NCBI GenBank assembly: GCA_017453465.1
Contig: JAFTEV010000038.1
Span: forward strand, 1 to 62,481
Origin: Bacteroidaceae bacterium
GTDB lineage: Bacteria; Bacteroidota; Bacteroidia; Bacteroidales; Bacteroidaceae
Reading direction: 5' to 3'
Length of the DNA stretch: 62,481 bases
Position numbers and translations under genes: made by a program
Shown here: piece by piece, positions 51,071 to 60,582 of the stretch
Layout: every line of letters begins with the position of its first letter
How positions within the stretch are numbered: the stretch's first letter is position 1
The notes under the pieces: generated by a model
Database searches by the model: none
Seen by the model: the letters and a program-made list of their open reading frames with translations, nothing else
Told to the model about the DNA's origin: nothing

Positions 51071-53200
51071 ATGAAACGTATTCTTTTTTTCCTACTTACC
51101 CTTTGTTGCATCGGAGTAGCGTCAGCACAGATGCCGCAACCTGTCAAAATGACAGCAAGCATCAAGGAAGTAAGTGCCACAGAAGCCATCATCACATTCA
51201 ACGCAACCATTGATGCAGGATGGCACATGTACAGCACAGAAGTGGTGCCCGACGGACCCAACCCCGCCACACTCCACATCGACAAAATCTCTGGCGCAAA
51301 GCTCAACGGCGCACTGAAACCACAGGGCAATGTCATCAAGCACTACGACGACATGTTTGGTGCAGAAGTCTATTACTTTGAAAACAAAGGGCAGTTCACA
51401 CAGAAAGTCACACTGACAGGCGGCAAATACCTCATCGAAGGCTACTTGCAGCACAGTGCCTGCAACGACCAGAACTGCACGCCACCCACCAACCTGGACT
51501 TCAAGTTTGAAGGAGTCGCAGAAAGCACAGAGAAGAAAGAGGACACAGAGAAACCGACAGAGAAGGCTACTGAGAAGGCCGCAGAAAACACTGATTCCGC
51601 CCAAAGTACAGAGAAGACCGACTCAGTAGTGACCACAGAAACGTTAGAGGCCGACACCCCAGCCAACGGACTCTGGACACCCGTCATCGACCAGCTGAAA
51701 GCCTTCGAGGACGGCGGCAACGCCAACGCCGCCGACTCCCCGCTCTGGTACATCTTCTTCCTCGGATTCATCGGCGGACTCGTCGCACTGGTCACACCCT
51801 GCGTCTGGCCCATCATCCCCATGACCGTCTCCTTCTTCATTAAAAAAGGAACCACCAAGAAGTCATCGCCTGAAGAACTGGCAGCAGCCAAGCGGCGCGG
51901 CATACGCGATGCCATCATCTACGGCCTCTCCATCGTAGTCATCTACGTGTCGCTCGGCCTCATCGTCACCGCACTCTTCGGAGCCAGCGCACTCAACAGC
52001 CTGGCCACCAACGCCGTCTTCAACATCATCTTCTTCCTGATGCTGCTCGTCTTCGGAGCCAGCTTCCTCGGAGCATTCGAGCTGACACTCCCCGCCCGCT
52101 GGACAAACGCCGTCGACAGCAAAGCAGGCAGCACCAGCGGACTGCTGGCCATCTTCCTCATGGCCTTCACCCTCACGCTCGTCAGCTTCTCCTGCACAGG
52201 CCCCATCATCGGCTTCCTCCTCGTCGAAGTAGCCACCGACGGCGGCAGCATGTTGGCCCCCACCATCGGCATGTTGGGCTTCGCCCTCGCCCTCGCCCTG
52301 CCCTTCACCCTCTTCGCCATGTTCCCCAGCATGTTGAAGTCTGCCCCCAAGAGCGGCAACTGGATGAACGTGGTAAAAGTCACCCTCGGCTTCATCGAGA
52401 TAGCCTTCTCCCTCAAGTTCCTCAGCGTGGCCGACCTCACCAACGGCTGGGGACTGCTCGACCGCGAAACCTTCCTCGCCCTCTGGATTGTGCTCTTCGC
52501 CCTGCTCGGAGCCTACCTCATCGGCTGGATACGCTTTCCCCACGACGAAGACGAATACGACCAGATGGGCAACGTCATCGTTAATCACCGCACCAGCGTC
52601 ACCCGCTTCTTCATGGCACTCATCTCATTCTCCTTCGCCATCTACATGGTGCCCGGACTCTGGGGCGCACCCTGCAAAGCCGTCAGTGCCTTCGCCCCGC
52701 CCATGAGCACACAAGACTTCAACATCGCCCCCGAAGCAGAAGTACGCCCCATGTTCACCGACTACGAAGCTGGCATGAAGTTTGCAGCAGAACACAATAT
52801 GCCCGTCATGATCGACTTCACCGGCTACGGCTGCGTCAACTGCCGCAAGATGGAAGCCGCCGTCTTCACCGACCCCACCGTGGCCCAGCTGATGACCAAG
52901 CAATACGTCCTCATCCAGCTCTTCGTTGACGAAAAAACCAGCCTGCCCCAACCCATCGAAGTGACCATAGCAGGCCAGCAGCGCAAACTCCGCACCGTCG
53001 GCGACCGCTGGAGCTACCTCCAGGCCAGCAAATTCGGAGCCAACGCCCAGCCCTTCTACGTCCTGCTCGACAACCAAGGCAACCCCCTCACCCGCTCCTA
53101 CTCCTACGACGAAGACATCCCAGCCTACACCAGCTGGCTGCGGGAAGGACTAAAACAATACAGAAATGGAGTTAAGGAGTTAAAGGAGTTAAGTAGTTAA
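51071..53200 (+). CDS. dsbD: Thiol:disulfide interchange protein DsbD
   Basis: 709 residues from the ATG at 51071, which begins the signal peptide (MKRILFFLLTLCCIGVASAQ). The N-terminal periplasmic beta-domain has a Cys pair in HSACNDQNCTPP. A Thr/Glu/Lys-rich linker (about 160-205) follows, then eight hydrophobic segments with the redox cysteines VTPCVWPIIPM and SFSCTGPIIG, and a C-terminal thioredoxin domain with GYGCVNCRKME. DsbD moves electrons from cytosolic thioredoxin to the periplasm. Preceded by an AGTTAAA palindrome and its promoter; followed by an inverted repeat array. Confidence 0.93.
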   Translation: MKRILFFLLTLCCIGVASAQMPQPVKMTASIKEVSATEAIITFNATIDAGWHMYSTEVVPDGPNPATLHIDKISGAKLNGALKPQGNVIKHYDDMFGAEVYYFENKGQFTQKVTLTGGKYLIEGYLQHSACNDQNCTPPTNLDFKFEGVAESTEKKEDTEKPTEKATEKAAENTDSAQSTEKTDSVVTTETLEADTPANGLWTPVIDQLKAFEDGGNANAADSPLWYIFFLGFIGGLVALVTPCVWPIIPMTVSFFIKKGTTKKSSPEELAAAKRRGIRDAIIYGLSIVVIYVSLGLIVTALFGASALNSLATNAVFNIIFFLMLLVFGASFLGAFELTLPARWTNAVDSKAGSTSGLLAIFLMAFTLTLVSFSCTGPIIGFLLVEVATDGGSMLAPTIGMLGFALALALPFTLFAMFPSMLKSAPKSGNWMNVVKVTLGFIEIAFSLKFLSVADLTNGWGLLDRETFLALWIVLFALLGAYLIGWIRFPHDEDEYDQMGNVIVNHRTSVTRFFMALISFSFAIYMVPGLWGAPCKAVSAFAPPMSTQDFNIAPEAEVRPMFTDYEAGMKFAAEHNMPVMIDFTGYGCVNCRKMEAAVFTDPTVAQLMTKQYVLIQLFVDEKTSLPQPIEVTIAGQQRKLRTVGDRWSYLQASKFGANAQPFYVLLDNQGNPLTRSYSYDEDIPAYTSWLREGLKQYRNGVKELKELSS

Positions 53201-53335
53201 GCCAATACAGAACGTCAGTAATGGCTTAACTTCTGTCCGAAGGACGAGCGAAGCGATAACTCCTTAACTCCTAAAAAAATACAGAAGTCAGCATCGGCTT
53301 AACTCCTTAACTCCTCTAACTCCTTAACTCCCCCA
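53165..53335. repeat. Array of GGAGTTAA units in both orientations after dsbD
   Basis: GGAGTTAA-type 8-mers (including the end of dsbD) are followed by inverted TTAACTCC units, with two interspersed ATACAGAA stretches. The pattern is palindromic overall, like the other tandem-armed families here. An AGTTAAA-type arm (TTTTAACTTTTAA) then leads to the DUF3467 ATG. No gene was recognised. Confidence 0.75.
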
Positions 53336-53372
53336 TTTTAACTTTTAATATTTAACTTTTAACTCAAAAAAA

Positions 53373-53696
53373 ATGGCAGAAGAAAAACAACCCCAGCTTC
53401 AGATAGAACTGAAGCCCGAACTGGCAGGAGGCACCTACAGCAACCTCGCCGTCATCACCCACTCAAACTGTGAATTTGTCATGGACTTCGTCCAGATGCT
53501 CCCCGCCATGCCCAAGGCACAAGTAGCCTCACGCATCATCATGGCCCCAGAGCACGCCAAGCGACTCCTCTTCGCCCTGCAAGACAACGTGCAGAAATAC
53601 GAACAGGCATTTGGCCAGATTCAGCTACAGCAACCCCAGCAAAACAAAGAAGGCCGCACCATCGCCCCCTTCAACATCAAGAAAGGTGAAGCCTAA
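53373..53696 (+). CDS. DUF3467 family protein
   Basis: 107 residues. Matches the small Bacteroidetes DUF3467 family: IELKPELAGGTYSNLAVITHSNCEFVMDF, LPAMPKAQVASRIIMAPEHAKRLL, then a Gln-rich tail. No signal peptide, so cytosolic. The function is unknown. It overlaps the next gene by 11 bases if that gene starts at the GTG at 53686, suggesting translational coupling. Confidence 0.85.
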   Translation: MAEEKQPQLQIELKPELAGGTYSNLAVITHSNCEFVMDFVQMLPAMPKAQVASRIIMAPEHAKRLLFALQDNVQKYEQAFGQIQLQQPQQNKEGRTIAPFNIKKGEA

Positions 53697-54291
53697 CCAA
53701 ATCACAGACTGGGACGCCGAAACCCTACGGCGCACACACATTGCCACCGACTACTTCCGAGCAGGCTACAACTGCTCGCAGTCAGTGGCAATGACTTTTG
53801 CCGACCTCTACGACATCCCCGTCCCCCTCATGGCCCGCCTCTCCGCCTCCTACGGCGGAGGCATAGGCCGAATGCGCGAAACCTGCGGCTCCGCCCTCGG
53901 CATCTTCATGCTGGCAGGACTCGAAGTCACCAATGTGGACGACACCCCCGAAGAACCTTCAGCTCGACGAAGTCAATTCTCTCTTACGAAAGCGACTAAA
54001 GTCGATAAGTCCAATTGTCCAATTCTCTATCCCAGCCAGCAGCTCAAAAAGAAAAACTACGAAGTCGTGCAACGCCTCGCCGCCCACTTCCGAGCCCAGA
54101 CAGGCAGCATCCTCTGCAAAGAACTCCTCGGCCTCAACAAGCAACGAGCCGACGGCACCATCCCAGAGATACAGATTTGCGCCACGCCCGAAGCCCGCAC
54201 CGACGAATACTACCGCAAACGCCCCTGCATCCGCATGGTGGAAACCGCCACCCGCATCTACATGAACTACCTGCGGGAAAAGTACGGCTAA
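53686..54291 (+). CDS. C_GCAxxG_C_C family protein with an in-frame repeat insertion
   Basis: 201 residues from a GTG at 53686; no ATG lies in a suitable place and the longer frame shadows DUF3467. Family motifs: GYNCSQSVAMTF, SYGGGIGRMRETCGSALG and CKELLG. The cysteines may bind a metal or cluster; no function is proven. Between NVDDTPEEP and LKKKNYEVVQ lies an unusual Ser/Thr/Lys-rich stretch of about 28 residues (from 53961) whose DNA contains AGCTCGACGAAGTC, found inverted in intergenic DNA at 60671-60684, so a repeat seems to have inserted in frame. Confidence 0.75.
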   Translation: MKPNQITDWDAETLRRTHIATDYFRAGYNCSQSVAMTFADLYDIPVPLMARLSASYGGGIGRMRETCGSALGIFMLAGLEVTNVDDTPEEPSARRSQFSLTKATKVDKSNCPILYPSQQLKKKNYEVVQRLAAHFRAQTGSILCKELLGLNKQRADGTIPEIQICATPEARTDEYYRKRPCIRMVETATRIYMNYLREKYG

Positions 54292-54335
54292 GACGGGAGA
54301 ACTTTCCCGCCGGACTTTTATTCATATAATAAATG

Positions 54336-54343
54336 TATCTTTG
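54336..54343 (+). promoter_or_regulatory. Promoter -7 element of the polysaccharide lyase gene
   Basis: TATCTTTG immediately before the gene. The predicted start near 54350 makes the ATG at 54333 impossible and suggests an almost leaderless transcript starting at ATG 54348 or 54354. Confidence 0.55.
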
Positions 54344-54347
54344 CAAC

Positions 54348-57300
54348 ATGAAAATGAAAAGAATCAGTGCATTGCTGCTGATGGCAGTATTCTTTAGCAG
54401 TACAACCATGAGGGCACAAGACGAAAACCTGGTGCTTCATTTCGACTTTTCTTCTGTTAGCGGAACAAGCGTGAAAGATGTGTCAGCATCGGGCGTAACG
54501 GCCAAACTCGTCGGCTCAGCCAAGGTGGAGCAGATGGGCAAGTACAGCGTGATGAGCCTCGGCACAGCGAGCGGCTATCTTGACATGACCGCCAGTGCAG
54601 GCAAAGCCATTCAGGGGCTGACAGACTACACTGTGTCCGTCTATTATCGCATCGACCCGACAGTCAGCATTGCGGGCAACGGCTATTTCCTCTGGTGCTT
54701 CTCGAACAGTGCTGCCAACACTGCCACAGAAAGCCCCTACAGTGGCTACCGTGTAAATGCACAGCGTTTTGCCACTTCGACAGGAGGCTACCAGAACGAA
54801 ACGGGCATTCAGACGGGAAGTGCGTCGGCCACAGGGAAATGGATTAATGTGGTCTATCGGCAAAAAAGCAAAAAGGGGCAGCTGTACATCAACGGCTCGC
54901 TGATTGGTACGACTACGAATGTCCCCGAATACGCCACCATCTTCACCACGGCTCCAGCCCATAACTGGATTGGGCGGCCACCATTTTCCGGCGATATTTA
55001 TCTTACACAAACCCTGGTGGCAGACTTCCGTGTCTATAATGTCAGCATATCGGACAGCGAACTGAAAGCCTTGGCAAATGTGGCGGAAGACCTGGACAAC
55101 GCCTACAACTTCGGCACACCTGGCGACAACAGTGCCCTGCAGTTGCAGGTGGAAGACGTGGAGCGCGGACTGGCAGACCTTGGCAGCGGCTATCCACAAG
55201 GAGCCATCGACAACGTGAAAGATGCACTCAGCGTGGCCAAGACCCTGATAGAAAACGGCGTGGCCACACAGCCACTGCTCGACGACGCTTTGGTTTCTTT
55301 GCAGAAGACATACGCCAATCTGTTGGCAAAGAAGGGTTTCAACATGTGGGCTGTCAGTCATTACGATGTGAACGAAGACCACGGTTTCATTCACCCTGGT
55401 GCACTCCACACACAAGCCGACTTTGACCGCGTGAAACAACAAATTGCCGACGGCAACCCACAGGTGCTGGCAGGTCTGGCTGTGCTGAAAGTCAACGAAT
55501 ACAGCACTTCGGGTATTGCCACATGGCCTGTAGAGACCATCATTCGCGGGGGCGGCAGCGGGCAGAACTACATCAATGCGGCCCGTGGTGCTGCTATGGC
55601 CTACCAGAACGCCCTGCGCTGGAAGATTGAGGGCACAGAGGCCAACGCCAAGGCTGCGGTTCGCATCCTGATGGCATGGGCAAACGGCTGCAAGTATGTG
55701 AGTGGCGACACCAACTTGTCTTTGGCAGCAGGCATCTACGGATACGAATTTGCCAATGCCGCAGAACTGGTACGCGACTATGAGGGCTGGAGCCGTGAGG
55801 ACTTCCAAAAGTTCAAGAAGTGGATGTTGCGCGTGTGGTATCCAGCCAGCATTGACTTCCAACGTCGCCGCCACGACACTTGGGCGAATAGCGGAGGTCA
55901 GGGTGGCATTCGCCCAGGCCACTACTGGTCAAACTGGGGACTGTGCAACACACTGTTCCTGATGAGTCTGGGCGTGCTCTGTGACGACGTACACATCTAT
56001 AATCAAGGTCTTTCTTTCTACAAGCACGACCAAGTGGGTGACGATGGTTGGTCGTTCATCAAAGGACGATACGCACACATCTGGGACGCATACCAGAGTG
56101 ACCAAATCCGTGTGAACACGGGACTGAATGAATACATTGACAACCTGGTGCCCATTGTGCACGATGACGAGCGTGGCCCCTACGGGAAGCTGGGACAGAT
56201 GCAGGAGTCGGGCCGCGACCAAGGGCACGCTTGCATGGCTTTGGGTTTGGCTGTTGACATTGCACAGGTGGGCTGGAACCAGGGCGATGACCTCTGGGCC
56301 TACCACGACAACCGTCTGGCTGCAGGCATTGAGTTTGTAGCCGCCTATAACTTTGGCGGTCAGACAGATTTGCCATGGACTGAATATCGCTACGCAGACC
56401 GCGCTACTGCCTGGCACGCCACGTGGAACCAGACTGGCATTGCTGGTGGCAGCGGCGAGGCTCGTCCCTACTGGGACCGCATCGTGGGCCACTACGAGGG
56501 AGAAAAGGGCGTGACCATGCAGTATTCCGAAATGGCAGCCAAAGTGCTGCGTGGCACGGCTGGCAGCGATGGCGGCGGTCACAATTACGGAGAGAACTCT
56601 GGCGGCTACGACCACCTTGGCTTTACCACACTGATGTGCACACGCGACAAGCTCGACCCGTCAATGGCTCCCTATACGCTTGTGCCCCAGATTGAATACA
56701 ACGGACAGGTGCTGAATCAAGCCGAACTGGGCGGACTGCGAAACCGCTGGTGGGCAGAGGACATCACCGACATCCCTGCTGGCAGCATGGTCACACTGCG
56801 TCCGCAGTTGCCAGCGGGTGCTGACGAAAGCGGTACATGGGAGTGGAACACAGGCGAGACTACGAAAGACATTACGGTGGCAGCGAGCAAGAGTTTTCTC
56901 TACCGAGTGACCTACACGGACAGCCGTGGCGTGAAGTCGCGTCAGGTCTTTAGCATCTCGGTGACTGGCGACTGCAATCCTGCTACGGATATCTACAACG
57001 AGACGACCTACAACGGGGTCGTCAAGAGTGACACGACGGTAACGGCCATGTTTGGCGAATCGGTACTGCTCTACATCAATGGTTCGGGTGGCTATGGCTA
57101 CTACCGTTGGGACACGGGCGAAACGGGACAGAGCGTTATTGCGGTGGGCAATCTGGCCAAAGACCGTGTGGTTACAGGCCAGTACATGAACCAGGGCGGG
57201 TATGTGGAGGAACGCCGGTTCCACATCCACGTGGTCAGCGGCAAGTCGCTCTACGCCGTAAACGGAGGCACGGAGCAGGAGGGAAACACCGTGGTGGTGG

Positions 57301-57995
57301 CAGAAGGCAGCAACGTGAGGCTTACGCTGCGTGTTCCGACCACACTGGGCGGCGGCAGGTATGTATGGACGAATGCGGTGGGCGATACGCTCGATGTCTC
57401 GTCGGCTTCTCTCGCCATCGACAGCATCAGGACATCGCAGTCTTTCAGCGTTTCCTACGGACAGGGCAGCCCTGTCACATTCTGCATCTATGTGAAGGAG
57501 GCGACCGACCGCCTGGTTGACATTGGTAACTACCGCATCCGACATCGTGCCACAGACACATATCTGACCAACAGGGGCGATTCCGTAAGTTTTGAGAAGG
57601 CCAACGGAGCGCTCAGTCAGGTTTGGTACATAGACCGCAACAAGCTGGCCCGCTATAATCTCTGTTCGCTGGCAGACTCCATGCTGATGAAGGTGGACGG
57701 GGCGATGTACAGGCTGAAGACTCGCCCTCACCGCATTGCGTTTGCGGCTGGCTCGGACTGCTGCACATTCTACAACGCAAACGGACAGTATTGGTATCTG
57801 GACGAGGGGGGCAGCCTTGTGCTGGGCGAAAAGACGGTGCTCGACGACTATCCCTTTGAACTGGTTCCGCACGAGGTGGTCACGCTGGAGGACATCACAC
57901 GGCTTATTGACAAGTATCTGGACAGCGACGGGGAGATTTCCTTAGCGGACATTACACTGCTTATTGACCGTTATTTGATGCAAATTGAAAATTGA
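54348..57995 (+). CDS. Modular secreted polysaccharide lyase (alginate-lyase superfamily) with degenerate dockerin tail
   Basis: About 1215 residues. Signal peptide ending TMRAQ; a LamG/concanavalin-type domain (about 25-225, YTVSVYYRID, NWIGRPPFSGD); a helical FIVAR-like segment (about 240-320); an (alpha/alpha) toroid lyase domain (about 335-780) with NSGGQGGIRPGHYWSNWGLC, QMQESGRDQGHACMALGLA and DGGGHNYGENSGGYDHLGF, as in alginate lyase superfamily and PL38-type enzymes; three Ig-like modules (about 790-1060); a ricin- or fascin-like beta-trefoil region; and the tail LEDITRLIDKYL and LADITLLIDRYL. It would cleave a uronic-acid-rich polysaccharide by beta-elimination; the substrate is unknown. 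A broken relative follows it. Confidence 0.82.
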   Translation: MKMKRISALLLMAVFFSSTTMRAQDENLVLHFDFSSVSGTSVKDVSASGVTAKLVGSAKVEQMGKYSVMSLGTASGYLDMTASAGKAIQGLTDYTVSVYYRIDPTVSIAGNGYFLWCFSNSAANTATESPYSGYRVNAQRFATSTGGYQNETGIQTGSASATGKWINVVYRQKSKKGQLYINGSLIGTTTNVPEYATIFTTAPAHNWIGRPPFSGDIYLTQTLVADFRVYNVSISDSELKALANVAEDLDNAYNFGTPGDNSALQLQVEDVERGLADLGSGYPQGAIDNVKDALSVAKTLIENGVATQPLLDDALVSLQKTYANLLAKKGFNMWAVSHYDVNEDHGFIHPGALHTQADFDRVKQQIADGNPQVLAGLAVLKVNEYSTSGIATWPVETIIRGGGSGQNYINAARGAAMAYQNALRWKIEGTEANAKAAVRILMAWANGCKYVSGDTNLSLAAGIYGYEFANAAELVRDYEGWSREDFQKFKKWMLRVWYPASIDFQRRRHDTWANSGGQGGIRPGHYWSNWGLCNTLFLMSLGVLCDDVHIYNQGLSFYKHDQVGDDGWSFIKGRYAHIWDAYQSDQIRVNTGLNEYIDNLVPIVHDDERGPYGKLGQMQESGRDQGHACMALGLAVDIAQVGWNQGDDLWAYHDNRLAAGIEFVAAYNFGGQTDLPWTEYRYADRATAWHATWNQTGIAGGSGEARPYWDRIVGHYEGEKGVTMQYSEMAAKVLRGTAGSDGGGHNYGENSGGYDHLGFTTLMCTRDKLDPSMAPYTLVPQIEYNGQVLNQAELGGLRNRWWAEDITDIPAGSMVTLRPQLPAGADESGTWEWNTGETTKDITVAASKSFLYRVTYTDSRGVKSRQVFSISVTGDCNPATDIYNETTYNGVVKSDTTVTAMFGESVLLYINGSGGYGYYRWDTGETGQSVIAVGNLAKDRVVTGQYMNQGGYVEERRFHIHVVSGKSLYAVNGGTEQEGNTVVVAEGSNVRLTLRVPTTLGGGRYVWTNAVGDTLDVSSASLAIDSIRTSQSFSVSYGQGSPVTFCIYVKEATDRLVDIGNYRIRHRATDTYLTNRGDSVSFEKANGALSQVWYIDRNKLARYNLCSLADSMLMKVDGAMYRLKTRPHRIAFAAGSDCCTFYNANGQYWYLDEGGSLVLGEKTVLDDYPFELVPHEVVTLEDITRLIDKYLDSDGEISLADITLLIDRYLMQIEN

Positions 57996-58016
57996 AAATG
58001 GTAGATGGAAGGAGTT

Positions 58017-58116
58017 TGAAGAAGATAAAAGGAGATAAAAGGAGATAAAGGACGTTACAAAATTTAGTATCGTCTTCTATCTCCTTTTATCTTCCTCTAT
58101 CTCCCTTTAACTTCCC
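58017..58116. repeat. GGAGATAAA-armed palindrome, copy 1
   Basis: Arms of GGAGATAAA-type units around the core GACGTTACAAAATTTAGTATCGTC, here between the lyase gene and its broken relative. The same core recurs inverted at 59789 and 60583. Confidence 0.85.
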
Positions 58117-58136
58117 CCAAAATTGTCAGATTGAAG

Positions 58137-58545
58137 ATGGAAGTGAGAAAAATTCTGTTTATTCTGTTTGCGGGTTGCTGTGCGTGTGCAGTGGCTCAGC
58201 CTGACTACCAGATGGCGGGGCCCTACGAGGTAGTGGCGCGTGACGGGGTGTTCCGTGCATCGAAGGCTGGCAGTGAACGCGATATGCAGGCTGCTTACGA
58301 CCTGGCTACCCAAGGCTACGACGAGAAGGCGCTGGAGATTATCAATGCATATGCCACCACGTTGCAACGGCTGGATGGGCACGATGCGCCGCTGTGTGCC
58401 ATTCAGGGTTTCAAGCTGGTGCAGGCCATGACGCTGAAGCGAGAACGGCAGCAGCCAGCGAGTGGTGTTCTGGCTTTTGGCCTGGCATTCTGTGGTATGA
58501 CTATGCCTTGACTGGAGACACCACCGTAATGCAGGCTGCAGGGGG
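58137..58545 (+). pseudogene. Truncated and frameshifted alginate-lyase-superfamily gene
   Basis: The intact start encodes a signal peptide (MEVRKILFILFAGCCACAVAQ) and about 80 residues typical of the first helices of a toroid lyase: RDMQAAYDLATQGYDEKALE, then ATTLQRLDGHDAPLCAIQGFKLVQ. After about 58430 the frame changes; a WYDYALTGDTTVMQAA line, probably from a later part of the original protein, reads in another frame to about 58545. The argG stop codon (58558) follows directly. A deletion plus frameshift best explains this. Its neighbour is an intact lyase of the same superfamily, but this is not a recent copy of it. Confidence 0.7.
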
Positions 58546-58557
58546 ATGGGTGGATTT

Positions 58558-59763
58558 TCAGCGCACTTCGTCGGGGTGTGCCAGATAGTAGGCACGCAGG
58601 GCGGTGCTGGTCACCTTGATGAAGCCCTTGGCATCTTCCGACGACCATGCCTTGGCGGTCTCGCCATATTCTCCCAACTTATTCTTTACAAGGTCATTCG
58701 GCGAATCTACACCGACCGTCTGGAAGCAGAGCGGACGCAACTCCAGCGTCACTTCGCCCGTCACGTTGCGCTGGCTGCTGGTCAGCATGGCCTCGATGTC
58801 GGGCATCACGGGCTCCAGGTACTGGCTTTCGTGCAGGAACATGCCGTACCAGTTGCTTACCTGGTCTTTCCAGTACTGCTGCCACTTCGAGAGCGTGTAT
58901 TTCTCCAGGAAACGGTGTGCGCCGATAATCAGCATGGGTGCAGCGGCTTCAAAACCAACACGTCCCTTTATGCCGATGATGGTGTCACCCACGTGGCAGT
59001 CGCGGCCAATGCCGTATGCCGCGCCGATTTCTTCCACTGCCTGAATCGCCTTAATCTTGTCGGCATATTTCACGCCGTTCACGCTGCAAAGTTCGCCCTT
59101 CTCGAAGCCCAGCTTCAGGGTTTCGGGTCCCTCCTTCACGGGGTGCTTCAGGTAGGCCGATTCGGGCAGCCCCTGTGTGGAGTCGAGAATCTCGCCGCCG
59201 CAGATGCTGGTGCCCCAAATGCCCACATTGTAGGAATACTTCAGTTTGGCGAAGTCGGCAGCAAAGCCGTTCTTGTTCAGGTAGTCGATTTCTTCCTGGC
59301 GGCTCAGGTTGCCGTCGCGAGTCAGCGTGATAATCTCCACGCCGGGGGCCATCACGAGGAAAGTCATGTCGAAGCGAATCTGGTCATTGCCTGCACCCGT
59401 ACTGCCGTGGGCAATGGCACTGGCTCCGATTTCCTTGGCATAGCGCGCAATGGCCAGTGCCTGGAAGATGCGCTCCGAGCTGACCGAAATGGGGTAGCAG
59501 TTGTTGCGCAGCACATTGCCGAACACCATGTATTTGAGCGACTTTTCGTAATACTCCTGTGTCACGTCGAGTGTCACGTACTTTGTGGCACCCAGCTTGT
59601 AGGCATTCTCTTCATTCGTCTTCAGCTGTTCTGCCGAAAAACCACCCGTGTTGGCACAAGCTGCGTGCACCTCATAACCTTTTTCCTTTGCCAGATACAT
59701 CACTGTATAGGATGTGTCCAGTCCGCCGCTGAAAGCAACGACCACTTTCTTTTTTTCTTCCAT
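58558..59763 (-). CDS. argG: Argininosuccinate synthase
   Basis: 401 residues from the ATG at 59763 (the longer version starts at a TTG). Motifs: VVVAFSGGLDTSYTVMYL (PP-loop), AHGSTGAGNDQIRFD, KLKYSYNVGIWGTSICGGE and GRVGFEAAAPMLIIGAHRFLE. Joins citrulline and aspartate using ATP in arginine synthesis. Third gene of the argR-GNAT-argG cluster; no arg gene follows it, and a broken lyase converges on it instead. Confidence 0.96.
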   Translation of the reverse strand: MEEKKKVVVAFSGGLDTSYTVMYLAKEKGYEVHAACANTGGFSAEQLKTNEENAYKLGATKYVTLDVTQEYYEKSLKYMVFGNVLRNNCYPISVSSERIFQALAIARYAKEIGASAIAHGSTGAGNDQIRFDMTFLVMAPGVEIITLTRDGNLSRQEEIDYLNKNGFAADFAKLKYSYNVGIWGTSICGGEILDSTQGLPESAYLKHPVKEGPETLKLGFEKGELCSVNGVKYADKIKAIQAVEEIGAAYGIGRDCHVGDTIIGIKGRVGFEAAAPMLIIGAHRFLEKYTLSKWQQYWKDQVSNWYGMFLHESQYLEPVMPDIEAMLTSSQRNVTGEVTLELRPLCFQTVGVDSPNDLVKNKLGEYGETAKAWSSEDAKGFIKVTSTALRAYYLAHPDEVR

Positions 59764-59788
59764 ATTACTATTTGACAATTTTTTTTGT

Positions 59789-59893
59789 AGAAGTTAAAGG
59801 GAGATAGAGGGAGATAAAGGGAGATAGAAGACGATACTAAATTTTGTAACGTCCTTTATCTCCTTTTATCTTCTTCTAACTTCTTCTATCTAC
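59789..59893. repeat. GGAGATAAA-armed palindrome, copy 2
   Basis: AAAGGGAGATAGAGGGAGAT-type arm, core GACGATACTAAATTTTGTAACGTC, inverted arm with TTATCTCC units. Between argG and the GNAT gene. Confidence 0.88.
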
Positions 59894-59915
59894 CATTTTA
59901 ACTTTTAACTTCCTC

Positions 59916-60551
59916 CTACACCAAGTCTCGCTTCACCATTTCCCGCATCACTTCCTGGAACACCTCCACGGGTGTAGGTTCGCCTTGATGCTTGTCGGGG
60001 TCGTAGAGCATACCCGTACAGATGCAGAACTTACGCTGCTTCATCTCCAGAATTTCGTGGTTCACACAGCCCTGACAACCACGCCAGAAGGCATCATCGT
60101 CCGTCAGCTGCTGAAAACTCACAGGCACATAGCCCAGTGCCGTGTTCATCTTCATCACCGCATCGCCGCTGGTCAGCGAGAAAATCTTGGCATGAGGCCA
60201 ACGTACACGAGCCAACGTAAAGGTGTGGTCCTTAATGCGCTTGGCAATGTTTCGTCCCTGATAGTCGGGATGCACAATGAGACCCGAAGTCGTCACATAC
60301 GACTTGTTGCCCCATGTCTCAATATAGCTGAAACCCACGAACTTGTCGCCCAGTTCGGTCTGAACCGAAGGGTCGAGAGCCAGAACAGCCTTGCCCTCCC
60401 TCATCTTCGTGGCCACATACTCATGCGTGCGCTCCGCAATACCCGTGCCACGCTTCTTTGCCGCTTCACGGATGGTGTCGAGCACCAGGTCCACATACTT
60501 CTCGTGGCTGCTGTCAGCTACGATTACCTTGATTCCGTCTTCGTATATCAT
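59916..60551 (-). CDS. GNAT family N-acyltransferase of the arginine cluster
   Basis: 211 residues. GNAT fold: FVGFSYIETWGNKSYVTTSGLIVHPDYQGRNIAKRI, with the acyl-CoA-binding Q/R-x-x-G-x-A line (YQGRNIAKR, about 119-127). The C-terminal region has cysteines CQGC ... CIC, possibly metal-binding. Between argR and argG in Bacteroidetes this gene is recurrent. Bacteroides fragilis makes arginine through N-succinyl rather than N-acetyl intermediates (its transcarbamylase uses N-succinylornithine), so this enzyme could be the first step, glutamate N-succinyl- or N-acetyltransferase. That role is inference. Confidence 0.8.
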   Translation of the reverse strand: MIYEDGIKVIVADSSHEKYVDLVLDTIREAAKKRGTGIAERTHEYVATKMREGKAVLALDPSVQTELGDKFVGFSYIETWGNKSYVTTSGLIVHPDYQGRNIAKRIKDHTFTLARVRWPHAKIFSLTSGDAVMKMNTALGYVPVSFQQLTDDDAFWRGCQGCVNHEILEMKQRKFCICTGMLYDPDKHQGEPTPVEVFQEVMREMVKRDLV

Positions 60552-60582
60552 TTGACAATTTACAATTTGACAATTTTTTTGT

